Source of the DNA: Brachyhypopomus gauderio
Taxonomy: Eukaryota; Chordata; Actinopteri; Gymnotiformes; Hypopomidae
Length of the DNA: 64,000 nt
Assembly (NCBI RefSeq): GCF_052324685.1
Contig: NW_027506909.1
Location: 420,848 to 484,847 of the forward strand
Direction of reading: 5' to 3'
The position numbers and the translations under genes are program-made. The notes under the pieces are model-generated. The model did not search any database. It had not been told where the DNA came from and saw only the letters and a program-made list of their open reading frames with translations. This document shows positions 1 to 10,453 of the stretch, in pieces. How positions within the stretch are numbered: the stretch's first letter is position 1; each line of letters starts with the position of its first letter.

Positions 1-769
1 GCATCTGGGAAAGGCTAACACGGCTCCTATAACCTTCGCATCTCTACAGCGAGCACGCATTTAGCTCTTCCCTAGAGGAGACGCTAGCCGCAAAACCACG
101 GCTAACTTTTCTAGATTCCAGGCACCGTGGTGCTAGCGCAGACATGCCGCTATCCTCTGTGTGACCTTGTCGTAGGTCTCAGCGAGCAACGAGGGCTCAG
201 ATGCCAGCCGTGGTAGAACAGTTTCTCACAAGGGAAAGAGGAAACACAGAGGCCTGGTTTGAGTTCTCTGTCGGGACCTGTTCGCTCCCGTCTTTGATCT
301 CAGGAACAAGCAGCTGGCAGTGGAAGCAGGTCGCGCACAGGGCACTTCCTCCAGCTCAGGGCAGGCACTGCCATTCATACTGGGGCTGCTCAGCCTCACG
401 TCACCTGTAGAGGCCTCTGAAGGGCCTGGATGTGGATGTTTCATGGTATGCTGGCTCCCCCTACAGGCAGTATGCTGCAAGGTAACAGGAGAGTGACAGA
501 TCTATAGAGTTCCTGCATCAGTCCTTATGCACTGAGGTTTGGGTCACCCAGAGTGGTAAATTACTGCCATCGAATTATTTTCTGATTCAAGCCTGTTACT
601 CTACATTATATTATTTTATTAATATTATTACTCATAGCATGCGTATTGTTATATGTATCAGTTATGCACCTTTAAAACATTTCATATTTATATTTCTTCT
701 TTTATAAAATTTCAAAATGAGATTTATTTATGTATAATGAATTTCTTCATTCTGCAGTACATATATATA
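1..769. other. non-coding, no gene seen
   Basis: Only short overlapping reading frames occur here and none resembles a known protein. The first 500 bases are of balanced composition, and 590-770 is AT-rich. I see no exon with convincing splice sites. Confidence 0.5.
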
Positions 770-983
770 CATACATTTAGCAGACACTCTTACCCAGAGT
801 AACTTACAAAGTGCCTGCTAGAGATCACTAGGGGGCTGTGGTATCTTAACCCAGTTCAACGGAAGCAATTGGGGGTAAGAGCCTTGCTCAAGGGTTCTTC
901 TGTCATGGCCTAGGGCCTGCGACTTGAACCCACGACCCTCTTGTCACGAGACTGGGTCCCTAACCACCACACCATGACTGCCT
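770..983 (-). repeat. tRNA-derived SINE, copy A (V-SINE-like)
   Basis: Read on the minus strand, the element starts with a tRNA-like head (CAGTCATGG then a TTCAAGTC B-box-like stretch). It continues through a body with the AGCAAGG...CTTAC motif and ends with a tail like GTTACTCTGGGTAAGAGTGT and CTGCTAAATG. This tail is a widespread teleost SINE signature. The copy is diverged from its neighbour at 1011-1216 but has the same orientation and order of blocks. The exact ends are approximate. Confidence 0.7.
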
Positions 984-1010
984 CAATCTTTAGTATGTAT
1001 ATAATAATAT

Positions 1011-1216
1011 ATTTACATTTACATTTACCGCATGTAGCAGACACTCTTATCCAGAGCGACTTAAATTTTTTTAATCTCATTTTTTATACAAGTGAGCAAT
1101 TGAGGGTTAAGGGTCTTGCTCAGGGGCACCTCAGTCATGGCCTCAGGTCTGGGAATCGAACCTGCGACCCTCCAGTCACAAGACCAGTTCCCTAACCGCC
1201 AGGCCATGACTGCCCT
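1011..1216 (-). repeat. tRNA-derived SINE, copy B (V-SINE-like)
   Basis: On the minus strand this copy has an A-box-like TGGCCTGGCGGTTAGGG and a perfect B box GGTTCGATTCC, the two internal RNA polymerase III promoter blocks of a tRNA-derived SINE. The body contains GAGCAAGACCCTTAACCC. The tail reads GTCGCTCTGGATAAGAGTGT followed by CTGCTACATG and a (TTTACA)-like end. It lies about 27 bp from copy A in the same orientation, so the two may be separate insertions or a local duplication followed by divergence. Confidence 0.75.
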
Positions 1217-4055
1217 ATAAATATAAAATTCCTGTTTCACCCTTCCAGTGAGTGAGTGGTCATATATTTTATCCTCACTCACTCCTTTTTTGTGTTCTTT
1301 CTTGGATCGTTCTTCAGGACTAAGATTGATGATGTCGTTCCTGGGATCTATCGGATCTATCAGAAACACTCCTTTAGTTTATGGGTTACAGTCTCACCCG
1401 TATCACCATTGGGACATCATTGGTGTTAACCTTCTTCTGTGATTCAATGATCGATTTACATAGTTAGCCTAATGTTCAGTGTTGTAGCATTTTACCATGA
1501 GGGAATGACAACAGCACAGGTGTTTCAATAGCCTCTCTTAAAAGTCTCTTTAAGAGTTATAGACTCTCCTATAAAAATGTTTTTTTTTTAATAACAGCTT
1601 GCTAACTTTGTAAGTGATTAGAGTTTATAGTACAACTATTAGGTTTAATCTCATAGCTCAGTTTGCTATGCTGGCAAACAAAATGTCTCCAAAGACTGTA
1701 AAAGTAAAACACCATGGGCTTCTTACCCTCCTCCCCCACAAATAAACAACAACAAAATAGGCCAATAACAAACAACACCAATAAATACCACCACTCAGCA
1801 AAACAGTGACATAATGGCGGTTTCCTCCTGGCTGCAGCCCTGATCACCAATGTGCTCTATCCTCACACCACCACAGATATACGACCTCCTCTCTTCATAC
1901 AAGAGACTCAGAAGAAGGTGTAATAGAATAATTACTCAATGTCAGTAGCTGCAGAGCAGCCTTTAATAGTGTGTGTGGTACAGTATGTGTATATGGGGGG
2001 TCCCCTTGTTATATTACAAAGGTACACTTACTGTTTATTTAGCACTTTCTGATTGGTAAACCTCTACATGATAAAAGTATGTAAAGTAAATAAAGAACAA
2101 ACAAATATTATTATTAGCATTTTTTTTCATATATTACCTCAATATTATCCAGTTCAGTTTTGCTGAGATTTTATATGAAAGATCTAATCAGGAATGATCA
2201 AAATCACCTGTACTTCACGAGCACAGCCCAGAGCACATTAAATGCACATAGTGTTTCAATGACTGTGCTCCTAGAATGTTATTGATGTTTAAATAACTAT
2301 TTAAATTATTGATCTGTTATTGCAGCTCCAGAAAACAGCCCACCACGTATAACTGTTCCCCACCGCACCTTCATTCGTCCAAAGAATCCTTTGAAAACAT
2401 AATCAACTTGTCTTTTCTAAGTTTCTTTTAAGACATACTTAATTAGTCGTTTTCACAGTTCACAGTTTTGGAAACAATGCTTCTTTCAATTTTCAAGCAG
2501 CTGGGCTCTATGGCAGCAGCTCATGGAGCCATCACTATAGCATCGGGAGCACATATATTTCCCCTGTGGTTGCTCCCAGCTCCTGCGTTGCGGAGTTAAT
2601 GAATTATGTGGGCAAGCTGCCAAAATAGGAGGAAAGAGTGAGAAGTCGGAGAGTGTGTCCACTTGATGAAGTCGCTTCGGTGCGTGCGGGGGCTGCCAAA
2701 CCCTGGGCTTAACCCCGCCCTCTGAAGGAGTGAAGGAGTTGGTGTAGAATTCAGAAGGACAGTTGTTCACTGCCATTTCTCTTTTTTCAGCGTTGCCTAG
2801 CGCCAACCCCTCCAGCACCAGTTCCCAGTCCGCTCCTCCGTGTCCCCCGTTCTCAGTGTGAGCACAACGACTGCTGGTGGGAAGGTTTAGGAGACGCACT
2901 TCTAGCATATGGTGCATCAGCACATGTTTCTCATACTAATTCAAATGTCAGGGAGACATCTGAAGATTACTGTGCTCACCGAGTCACAAGACATGTATGC
3001 ATGTAAACAACAACATCTTTGAACTTCGGACATCCTGTCGATAGGGCTAAATCTTAGAGTTACAACACACAGGAGCACACCTTCAGCAGATTAAGCACTT
3101 CTTCATCAGATTAGAAACTGTATTTCCACATTGGCTGCCTAATATTGTATCAGTTACTACTGATAAAGAATCGAAACATTCAACATCTATGTTATGACTA
3201 ACATGATCAATTCAAGGTCACAACACTACAAAAGCTTTGTTTTTGCACAAGAGTAGAGCACGTTCTAACAATGTTTCCAAAAGTATTACCAATTAATGTG
3301 CCGTTTCATCAGAATTACAAACACACTGATCAGTTGCCATGTTCATTTTGCATGTGTAATAGTGAATAGATTATCCACACAGACTCCTGGTGAGCCTCAC
3401 TCCCGTGCCAGGACGCTCCCCAGCTTGCCAGGTGCAGGCGGACTGTTTCAGCGGCACAGAGTGGACAGTAGATGTCCCTGTGTGACCAGCCTGCGTCTCC
3501 TCCTGCAGTGCAGCACTGCATTCAGCCCCACTCCTCCCCCAGCAAACTCATTCATCTTGCTGATTGCACCTCATCAGCTTAAGCAGGAGGTCCACGGCCC
3601 TTTATTTGTGTGGGTCGCGGAGACAAACGCAGCGCGGAGGTTGGGGGGGGGGGCGTCCCGCACACGGCCGACTCTGCCTCCTCTCCCCAAGCGCTTTGGC
3701 CTTGCGGGGAGTTCCTCTGCAGAGCAATAAAACGGGAGGAGGAGGAAGCGAGGAGTTGGAGACGACGTGCGGCGAGCGCAGAATGCGGCTGTGCGAGTTT
3801 GGGTACGTTGTGCAGGAAGGACGACTGCAGCAATGCAGTCTGGGTCAAGGGCAGATATACAGAGTTGGGGGAGCAGCGTTAGGGCACATCGGATGGAGTT
3901 GGGTTGCACGGAAGAAAGCGGATACAGTTACATAGAGGACACAGTGTAGAGTTACACACAGGAAAGGGGTCTTTAATGGCAATGCTGTTTAGACAGCAAG
4001 CGATAGAAAACAAGAGTATTAGAGTAGAAAGAGTGCTAATTACAACTGAAAGGCT
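1217..4055. other. non-coding region
   Basis: No recognisable gene is present. The longest minus-strand frame (2486-2923) has no domain I recognise. A moderately GC-rich stretch at 3500-3850 contains a 10-base G run. I see no convincing exon, RNA gene or mobile element. Confidence 0.45.
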
Positions 4056-4061
4056 TTTATT
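4056..4061 (-). terminator. candidate poly(A) signal for GPR157
   Basis: AATAAA on the minus strand, about 1.7 kb downstream of the GPR157 stop codon. A nearer ATTAAA variant lies on the minus strand at 4822-4827. Either could end the GPR157 transcript. The choice is inference only, because no transcript evidence is available. Confidence 0.25.
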
Positions 4062-5472
4062 TGTCAAGGCAGTCAAGGCAGAATTTCAAAATCTTTACGG
4101 TTACCCATTTCAGAAGAAAATTACTGGTTACTCAACCATTTATAATGCAACGCATCTTAAAGCAAAGTTTGCACAATCACATCAAAATAAATGCAATGCC
4201 CCTTTCCTTAATCTGTGGGGACTGAGCGGTCATAAGATGAGCTTATGGACAGCTGTTGCCTCAAAGGGAAGTGACACGGTAAATAATCCAGGCGGTTTTG
4301 GCACAACGTCACATCTCCTGAGTCAGTCAGCGAGTCTCACACACACACACACACACACACACACTTCCTCTTCTCTTTTGTGCTTCCAGTTCAGTTCAGG
4401 CTTTGAGTTTTTTTTCTCCAAGAACTGAAAGTGTGAACGCCATACCAACATCTTCCTGAACTCCACTCTTCGTCTGTCACCCTAACGTCTCTCGCTGTAC
4501 ATCTTAATGCCTGCCGGCTGTCTTTCCTAAAGCCGTCTTTTGAGTTCCAAGACAGCTGATCCGGTTTGACTAGATATGACTGGTGGTGACTGACTGGCCA
4601 GATTTCATCAAAAGAGATCTCTCGTGAATTTGCAGCAGACTGTTGGTGGACAAAATGCAGTGAGAGCTATCAAAGAGAATTATGGATATTTAAAAGGGGG
4701 CTAACCATCATATTAGCAGTCTCCCCAGATGCAAAGGCAAGCATCATAGAATTATAAATAGTCATGCTTTCAAACAGTTCCTCTGAAATCTAAATGCAGA
4801 ATCTGTTTTGGTCAGTGTAACTTTAATTCAACCAAAATCCAAGAAATATTCATAAAAACAATCAAATAAAAAACACATAACTGAAATAACAACTGCATAA
4901 AGATACAATATAATAAAATAATTCCCATTGTTGACTCTGTAGTGTAAAAGATTGAACTGAATTGTCCTTGAATATGCTAAAAGGATTCGTGATGCGGTGC
5001 AGTGCTGAGCAAGATAATGCACCATTTGCCATCAAAAGGTTTTGTACATTTTCCACAAGACAATACAGTATAAAACATGGGATTTAAAACATCATATTTC
5101 CTACTGTTAAATACATGCTGCATATCAAACCTATTTTCAAATAAATTGCCATTTCAAATACAATGCAGTTCCTTGCACATGGTAAAATATGCTTAGTCAG
5201 GGAAAATGTCTGAGCTTAGTGTTTACAGCACATTTGGTTCTTTGGTCACTAAATCAAGCTCTCCATCCCTGAGCCAGACATTCAATTTCCACAGAAAATG
5301 AAGCAGCACCTACAACACATTGGACTTGCTCTGTGAAGTGGCACAGGGCGGGCCATGTTCCTCGTGCCACGCTGCTAATGTAAAGTGCACCAGCGCATAT
5401 GACTGCAGTCTTCTGTAATCCTCAAAGGTACTTGCGAAAACCAGAAGGCAGAGTCTGAGATACTAACACGGC

Positions 5473-5473
<1 letters not shown>

Positions 5474-5558
<85 letters not shown>
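5474..5558. repeat. (CA)n microsatellite, about 85 bp
   Basis: An uninterrupted CA/GT dinucleotide tract about 190 bp beyond the GPR157 stop codon. It would therefore be a (GU)n tract in the 3' UTR of the minus-strand mRNA if the transcript extends this far. A shorter (AC)n tract is at about 4338-4363. Confidence 0.95.
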
Positions 5559-5561
<3 letters not shown>

Positions 5562-5747
5562 GATGTGCACATGTGCACACTCATGCACAAAAAATAAACA
5601 CACACATGTAAACATAAGCATATTTGCGCTCACACACTCTCCCTTCGAGCTCTGGTTGGACACTCAAAGTAGAATCCTTCACCAGTGGGAGCGCTCAGCT
5701 CAGTCCTGTGCAGCATCCCGGCCTGATGTGCTGACGGACTACAGACT

Positions 5748-7572
5748 TCACGCATCCTCGTCCCCCCAGGTGTGAGCTTCAGTGGGCCGGTCCACGTATG
5801 AAGTGGGGGGCGTGTAGCTGGTGTGCTGGGAGGGTCGGTCCGAGCTGCCCGGTGTGGCACGCCGGCGACAGCAGAACAGCATGGCCAGCCTGGCACGCAC
5901 CACCCGCGTGCACAGCGCAAACATGACGCAGTTTGCGGCTCCCTGGAAGGTGTTGCCAACACCCTGCGCGAGAACAGGACACTCAGGACATCCGGCACGG
6001 AACGATACGACAAATCGAATCACAACACCCGGAGCAGAGCCGGGAGACTCACGTGCAAGGTGACGAGGACCGGGTTCTGTCTGGCGGGAGAACCGGACAG
6101 CAGGAGCAGGAAGCGGACGGTGCTCCACACCCGCAGGGCGATGAAGATGATGGGGATGAGGGTTAGCTTCTTGTCCGCCATCGTGGAGGACGAGCTGGAT
6201 GCCAGGTGTCCAGCCAGGATGGGGCGGTACTCCGAAAGGGCCACGTGCTGGATGAGGGAAGGAGGAAAAGAGGGATGATCAGCCTCCTTTATTCTTACAG
6301 CTGTAATCCAAGGACACATGGATTTATTACTGACTGAAATTAAGGAACTTCCAGCTGACACTGAGGCTTGTTTAAGCTCATATTAATAAATACACTGGCC
6401 ATGTGACAAAGATCTGATCCGATCAAGGCACTGCACTTTTTGAATTAAATCAGACTTTACATCCGACTGAACACAACAACCGCAAAAGCAAGTTATGCTA
6501 ATCTTAAGCCATCTGCTGCAATTCATGTAAGATGATTGTCATACAACAGAGCCATATACAAACAAGAACAAAAACCAAGCACCCCCCCCCCCCCCCAGTC
6601 CACAAAGCACATGGATCTGGAAGCCTCACCGCTTTGTGGATGTGCCTCTTGATGAGGACGTACAGCACAGGCAGTGTGACGTAGGCGAGGAACTCCCATA
6701 TCTTCCCTGTGAGGAGCATCCACAGCACGTGGTCCTTCTCCTGAATGCTCACCCAGCACCAGCCCACAGACACCTCGGACGCGTCGTAGCCGATCTTCTG
6801 TAGAGACAGGGCTGCTACTGTGATAGCCAGGGGAACACCCCAACTAAATACAAGATCACAAAGAGAACCAGTATTAAGAGGCGCACAGAAGTCACACTGC
6901 ATTTAATTAAGGCACAAGATGGTCCTTTTGTGAAATAACATTTACATTCTTCCTTGAACTCAAATGTTGCTGCATATTAATACAAATCATAAAGAGTACA
7001 ATCGCAAATCTAATATTAAAATTGCGAATGAGATAAATAAAGATAAATAAAATAAAGAATAAAAAGATACTAACAGATCAAAACAGAAAATAGGTCAACT
7101 TGAAATGGTTCAGCCTTAAGGTCATTTTAAATGTATTGAATTTGCGAAAAATCCAATTAGGCCTACTTCAAGCAACTCACAAAAGAATTATTTACCTGAT
7201 AAGATGAAAATATAACACCAAGCCGTCAGCTAGTCTCTGACTAGACTTCACGATGAATATATATAAATAAATGGCTATAGCTACAGTCCAGAAGAAGGAA
7301 CTTGTATTAGCAAACGTGGATATAGCTCCTTGTACAACGCAGTCCCACGTATTTGAGTTAAACATCCTCCAGACACCGTAAAAGTATGAAGCCGCAGACA
7401 GCAAATCTGTGACAGACAGGAAGACCAGCAGCTTTCTTGGCGTTGTTCTGAGATCACTCCAAGTTGCGTACGTGAATATGATGAGAAGAGACCCTACAAA
7501 CGAGAGAACACACGACACCAAAATAATAACCTGCTCGTAAACAAACACTTCGGTCTCGTTGCCGCTGCCCAT
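5748..7572 (-). CDS. gpr157: GPR157, seven-transmembrane receptor (4 coding exons)
   Basis: Orphan G-protein-coupled receptor; mouse work places it on primary cilia of neural progenitors with Gq signalling (family knowledge). Coding exons on the minus strand are 7572-7196, 6843-6630, 6247-6053 and 5963-5748. Donors are CAG|GTAAAT, GCG|GTGAGG and CAC|GTGAGT; acceptors are TTTAG|TTGG, TCCAG|CACG and GCGCAG|GGTG. The phases join cleanly, with a split AG|T serine codon at the first junction. The product is 333 aa, close to the roughly 335 aa of the human protein. Exon 1 encodes an N-terminal NET glycosylation site at residue 5 and TM1-TM3 (for example residues 15-35 and 47-65). Exon 2 carries the SWGVPLA and TGKIWEFLAYVTLPVLYV helices. 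Exons 3 and 4 carry TM6 and TM7, then a cytoplasmic tail ending in GDEDA. No break is seen. The start is the first ATG, before a hydrophobic TM1. A 15-base C run lies in intron 2 at 6582-6596. Confidence 0.95.
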
Positions 7573-8123
7573 ACTTTCGAAACAACTCGACCACGAAAGG
7601 AATGTTTCTAAATCGGCCTGAGATTTAGTTAAGATGCATTTGCCAAAACTTTACGCCTAAAATATCAAAGATCTTCATTTCAGTCCATTGTCTTCGGAAT
7701 ATTTTCCCTAAAATATGAAACAACTCTGTTGAACAAAGTTTCGCCGCTTCTCAAAAACACATGGGCGTGGCCTCCTCTTATTACCATTTAGCTCCTCCCA
7801 TTTTTCCTTATGACAGAATGGCAGACAAAAACATTTAAGACTGTCGCGGGAAGTTAAGATATCTTCTTCCACATGTTCGGCAATTTTCAGTTCCGTATAT
7901 TATTTAGTTACATTACACTAAAAATATATAGTTAGCAGAAGACGTCAACGTTTTTGGAGTAGTGGGAGTTTGCGCCTGTGGTTATTGAGAGGAACCATAA
8001 GATGGCGCAGTGTGAACTATTAGGGAAAAATCGACAACTCTTGAATTAGCCTTGTAGTCTAAGTAAAAACTTAGTGTATCAACTGAATCACTAACTGAAT
8101 GATAACAAAATAAAATATGTATA
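7573..8123 (-). promoter_or_regulatory. probable GPR157 5' UTR and promoter
   Basis: This is the 551-bp stretch between the GPR157 start codon and the 5' LTR of the gypsy element. It contains a GC-box/CACCC-type motif (GGGCGTGGCC at about 7763) and a pyrimidine-rich CCTCCTCTTA stretch. No TATA box is clear at a convincing distance. The assignment rests on position only. The retrotransposon now separates this segment from all older upstream sequence. Confidence 0.4.
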
Positions 8124-8715
8124 TGTAAGGTGGAGATGGTAGTTGGAGCCACCAGGTGGCGCACACACGGTGCAGGTTCATTTTTTTGACGTTGCTTACG
8201 CGGAGTCATTTTCTGTTTTACTCCGTTAAGGTAAGCCATGCTTATTGTGCTGTTCTAGCTAATCTTTGTAAAACCTGAACGCATTCAAAAAATGTCTTAT
8301 AGAGTAGAAGTATAATCACCCCAGTGTCATTGGTATACTGGAAATCTGCAATTTTCTGCAAATCTGTTATTTTATGCCTTTTGGCGTTGAGGGAAAGTCG
8401 GGATGTTTTAGCGATGGCGGTTTCGTTTGTAGATTTTTAATGTGGAATTCTGGAATGTGTAGGGATTGTGTTTGATTGTGTGTGATCAATATGTTTTGTA
8501 CATCGTGTACGTGATTTCATATTGTCACATGTCATCATTGGTCGATAATTTTCTGTTTTACTCCGTTAAGCCACTGCCCGCTACGGAGAGTGAATTCTGG
8601 AAATAAAGCAGCGCGACCACCTGACGCACCACAGCACGTGTTCCCTGGTTTCTTTCATAACATCTAACACAACGCAGAGCTTCGCTAGGGAACCGCGGAG
8701 AGAGACAGGGTTACA
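8124..8715 (+). repeat. 5' LTR (592 bp)
   Basis: The LTR begins TGTAAGG and ends GGTTACA, so it has the usual TG...CA ends. It matches 14892-15483 over the full 592 bp by eye. AATAAA at 8602-8607 is the likely LTR poly(A) signal. A 23-bp direct repeat (TTCTGTTTTACTCCGTTAAG with three extra 5' bases) occurs twice inside the LTR, at 8208-8230 and 8548-8570. Confidence 0.95.
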
Positions 8716-8719
8716 TCTT

Positions 8720-8737
8720 TGGTGCCGTGACCCGGAT
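8720..8737 (+). promoter_or_regulatory. tRNA primer binding site (tRNA-His-like)
   Basis: TGGTGCCGTGACCCGGAT begins 4 bases after the LTR. It is complementary to a tRNA 3' end reading TCACGGCACCA, which fits the acceptor end of animal tRNA-His with one apparent mismatch in the T arm. The position is standard for minus-strand priming. The identity of the tRNA is inference from memory of the tRNA-His acceptor stem. Confidence 0.75.
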
Positions 8738-9111
8738 GTGGTGCGAAGATCGGCGTGGGTGCTACTACCGCAGGCAGCGTGGTTTCCCTTGTACAGAATA
8801 TCCTTAGTAAAAAAAAAAAAAAATAATAATTCTAACTTTGTTTACAATTTAATCGTCATTAGAGGTACTGGTTTTCTGGTGCAGATGTGTTTTCTTTTAC
8901 GTGTTTTGACGAGGCTGAAAAAAAAAAAGTGTTCACAGTGTTTTAGTTACTTTTTTTTGTTCTGTTAGTAACTTCTTGCTCCCTAGAAAATCTACCAGGA
9001 GTTCACCTTTATTTCTTTTTTTTTTACAGTTTTTTTTTTCTTTTCTTCTAGATTCTCTCAGGCCAATCCAGTGTAGCATATTGCTGTGCCAGAGATCGGT
9101 AGTGTTTAGTT

Positions 9112-9142
<31 letters not shown>
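9112..9142. repeat. (TA)n tract in the gypsy leader
   Basis: A pure TA run lies in the 5' untranslated leader, about 30 bp before the gag start codon. Long T runs and A runs also occur between 8809 and 9050. The leader is therefore unusually AT-rich compared with gag and pol. Confidence 0.85.
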
Positions 9143-9172
9143 GATACATTTATATAGCAATAAATAGGATTA

Positions 9173-10453
9173 ATGGAGGGCGCTGACAAAATAAGCCCCC
9201 ATCAGCTAGCTCCCACAAGTGAATCTTACTCCAATGCTACCTGGTTTCCTAGTGCACCAGCCAGCCTTCCTCAAAGAGAACATAGACAGAGTACTGGACA
9301 TCTGGTGGAAATAAAGGTGGAAGAAAATGCAGCAGTGGCCCTACCTAGATCTGTGAGACCCAAAGTGACCTATGGACCGCCAACAAACAATGCCAGTCCT
9401 CATACTACTGCTGGAAGTCACCCCCAGTGGGGCAGCCCTCAGCCCCACCCTTCTTGGGGCATGCCAGCTCAGCCACACTCTCTCCCCGTTCCAGGCACTA
9501 TGAGTTCGCCAGCACTTGTGCACTACGTTCCTCAGTATGGCTTTACACAGACACACCAGGTAAAGAATGTGCAGGTGTTTAGTGGCAATACAGACAGAGT
9601 CCTCATAGATGACTGGATCAGGGATATGCAATATCTCTTGGATGCTGGAAGCCTCCCCCCCCACCTGGCCTTTGCCACCGTGGTCCGGCACCTGGGCGGT
9701 GAGGCTAGGAAGCTAGTGCTGAACTTACCCCACAGTGAGCAGACGGCCGCTAGGGCATTTGACGAGCTGAGAGCTGAATATAGCGATGTGCAGACATCTG
9801 TGGACCCTCTCGCAGACTTCTATGAGCGGACCCAGAAGCCTGGTGAGTCACCCTGCTCATATGCAATTGCACTGGAGGCTACTTTGCAGGCAGCTGAGGG
9901 GTCCCAGAATGAAGGATATCCCTTCCCGGATCGTGATGTTAAGCTCATTCGTCAGTTCTTCCGAGGGTTAAATGATGAGGATGTTTACTTAAGGATGGCT
10001 CCTATGAAGTCAAGATTTTTCTCATTTCGAGAGCTCCAGGCAGAGCTGCGTGGCCTAGCACGCGAATCCAGGAGGTTTCAGGCCAAGCCCAGGAAACCTG
10101 TCAGCGAGATGCAGACGCACAGAGCATATCAGGGTCCAAAATCAAAACCCGAGCATGCTAGTAAACAAAACCTGGAGTTGTCAGAGCTTACTGAGCTTGT
10201 GAAGAAGCTGGCCTTGAGCCAGGAAGAGCAGTTGAGTAGGCTGGCTCAATTGGAAGCTAAGTTAGCTAGATCATGTAGTCCTGTAGCAGAACGCAAGCAG
10301 CAGCCCCCATTGATTAAAAACAAACCGGATTTCATCTGTCACCGGTGTGGAAAACCAGGCCATGTGGCACGCTATTGCAGGGCTACTGTGACAGGAGAGG
10401 AACAAGAACAAGCAGGGAGTGCTAATGAGCCCCGCCAGTCTTTAAACGCCTAG
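9173..10453 (+). CDS. gypsy Gag polyprotein
   Basis: This 426-residue structural protein would form the retrotransposon particle and bind genomic RNA. The N-terminal ~130 residues are proline- and serine-rich. Residues about 135-300 (from VQVFSGNTDRVLIDDWIRDM) have the helical look of a Ty3/ARC/PNMA-type capsid domain, followed by a basic linker. A CCHC zinc knuckle CHRCGKPGHVARYC is encoded at 10337-10378 with the correct CX2CX4HX4C spacing. The chosen ATG is the first one that reads through, and it follows the AT-rich leader. The frame stops at TAG 10451-10453, four codons after the start of a slippery heptamer at 10441. It is fully open, consistent with a young copy. Confidence 0.93.
   Translation: MEGADKISPHQLAPTSESYSNATWFPSAPASLPQREHRQSTGHLVEIKVEENAAVALPRSVRPKVTYGPPTNNASPHTTAGSHPQWGSPQPHPSWGMPAQPHSLPVPGTMSSPALVHYVPQYGFTQTHQVKNVQVFSGNTDRVLIDDWIRDMQYLLDAGSLPPHLAFATVVRHLGGEARKLVLNLPHSEQTAARAFDELRAEYSDVQTSVDPLADFYERTQKPGESPCSYAIALEATLQAAEGSQNEGYPFPDRDVKLIRQFFRGLNDEDVYLRMAPMKSRFFSFRELQAELRGLARESRRFQAKPRKPVSEMQTHRAYQGPKSKPEHASKQNLELSELTELVKKLALSQEEQLSRLAQLEAKLARSCSPVAERKQQPPLIKNKPDFICHRCGKPGHVARYCRATVTGEEQEQAGSANEPRQSLNA
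10441..10447 (+). promoter_or_regulatory. -1 ribosomal frameshift slip site TTTAAAC
   Basis: TTTAAAC occurs in the gag frame as T TTA AAC, the exact X XXY YYZ arrangement needed for a -1 slip. One sense codon separates it from the gag TAG at 10451. The pol frame is -1 relative to gag and is open from 10429 onward. A short hairpin could form between 10470-10476 and 10480-10486 (GGCAACC with GGTTGTC, one G-U pair). The 22-base spacing is longer than usual, so the stimulator is uncertain. Confidence 0.8.

Noticed and set aside
2486-2923. Minus-strand frame of 145 codons
   Set aside because: No similarity to a known family, composition like the flanks, and no supporting splice or promoter context.
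8738-8968. Small frame in the gypsy leader
   Set aside because: It lies between the primer binding site and gag, crosses A- and T-runs, and has no family resemblance.
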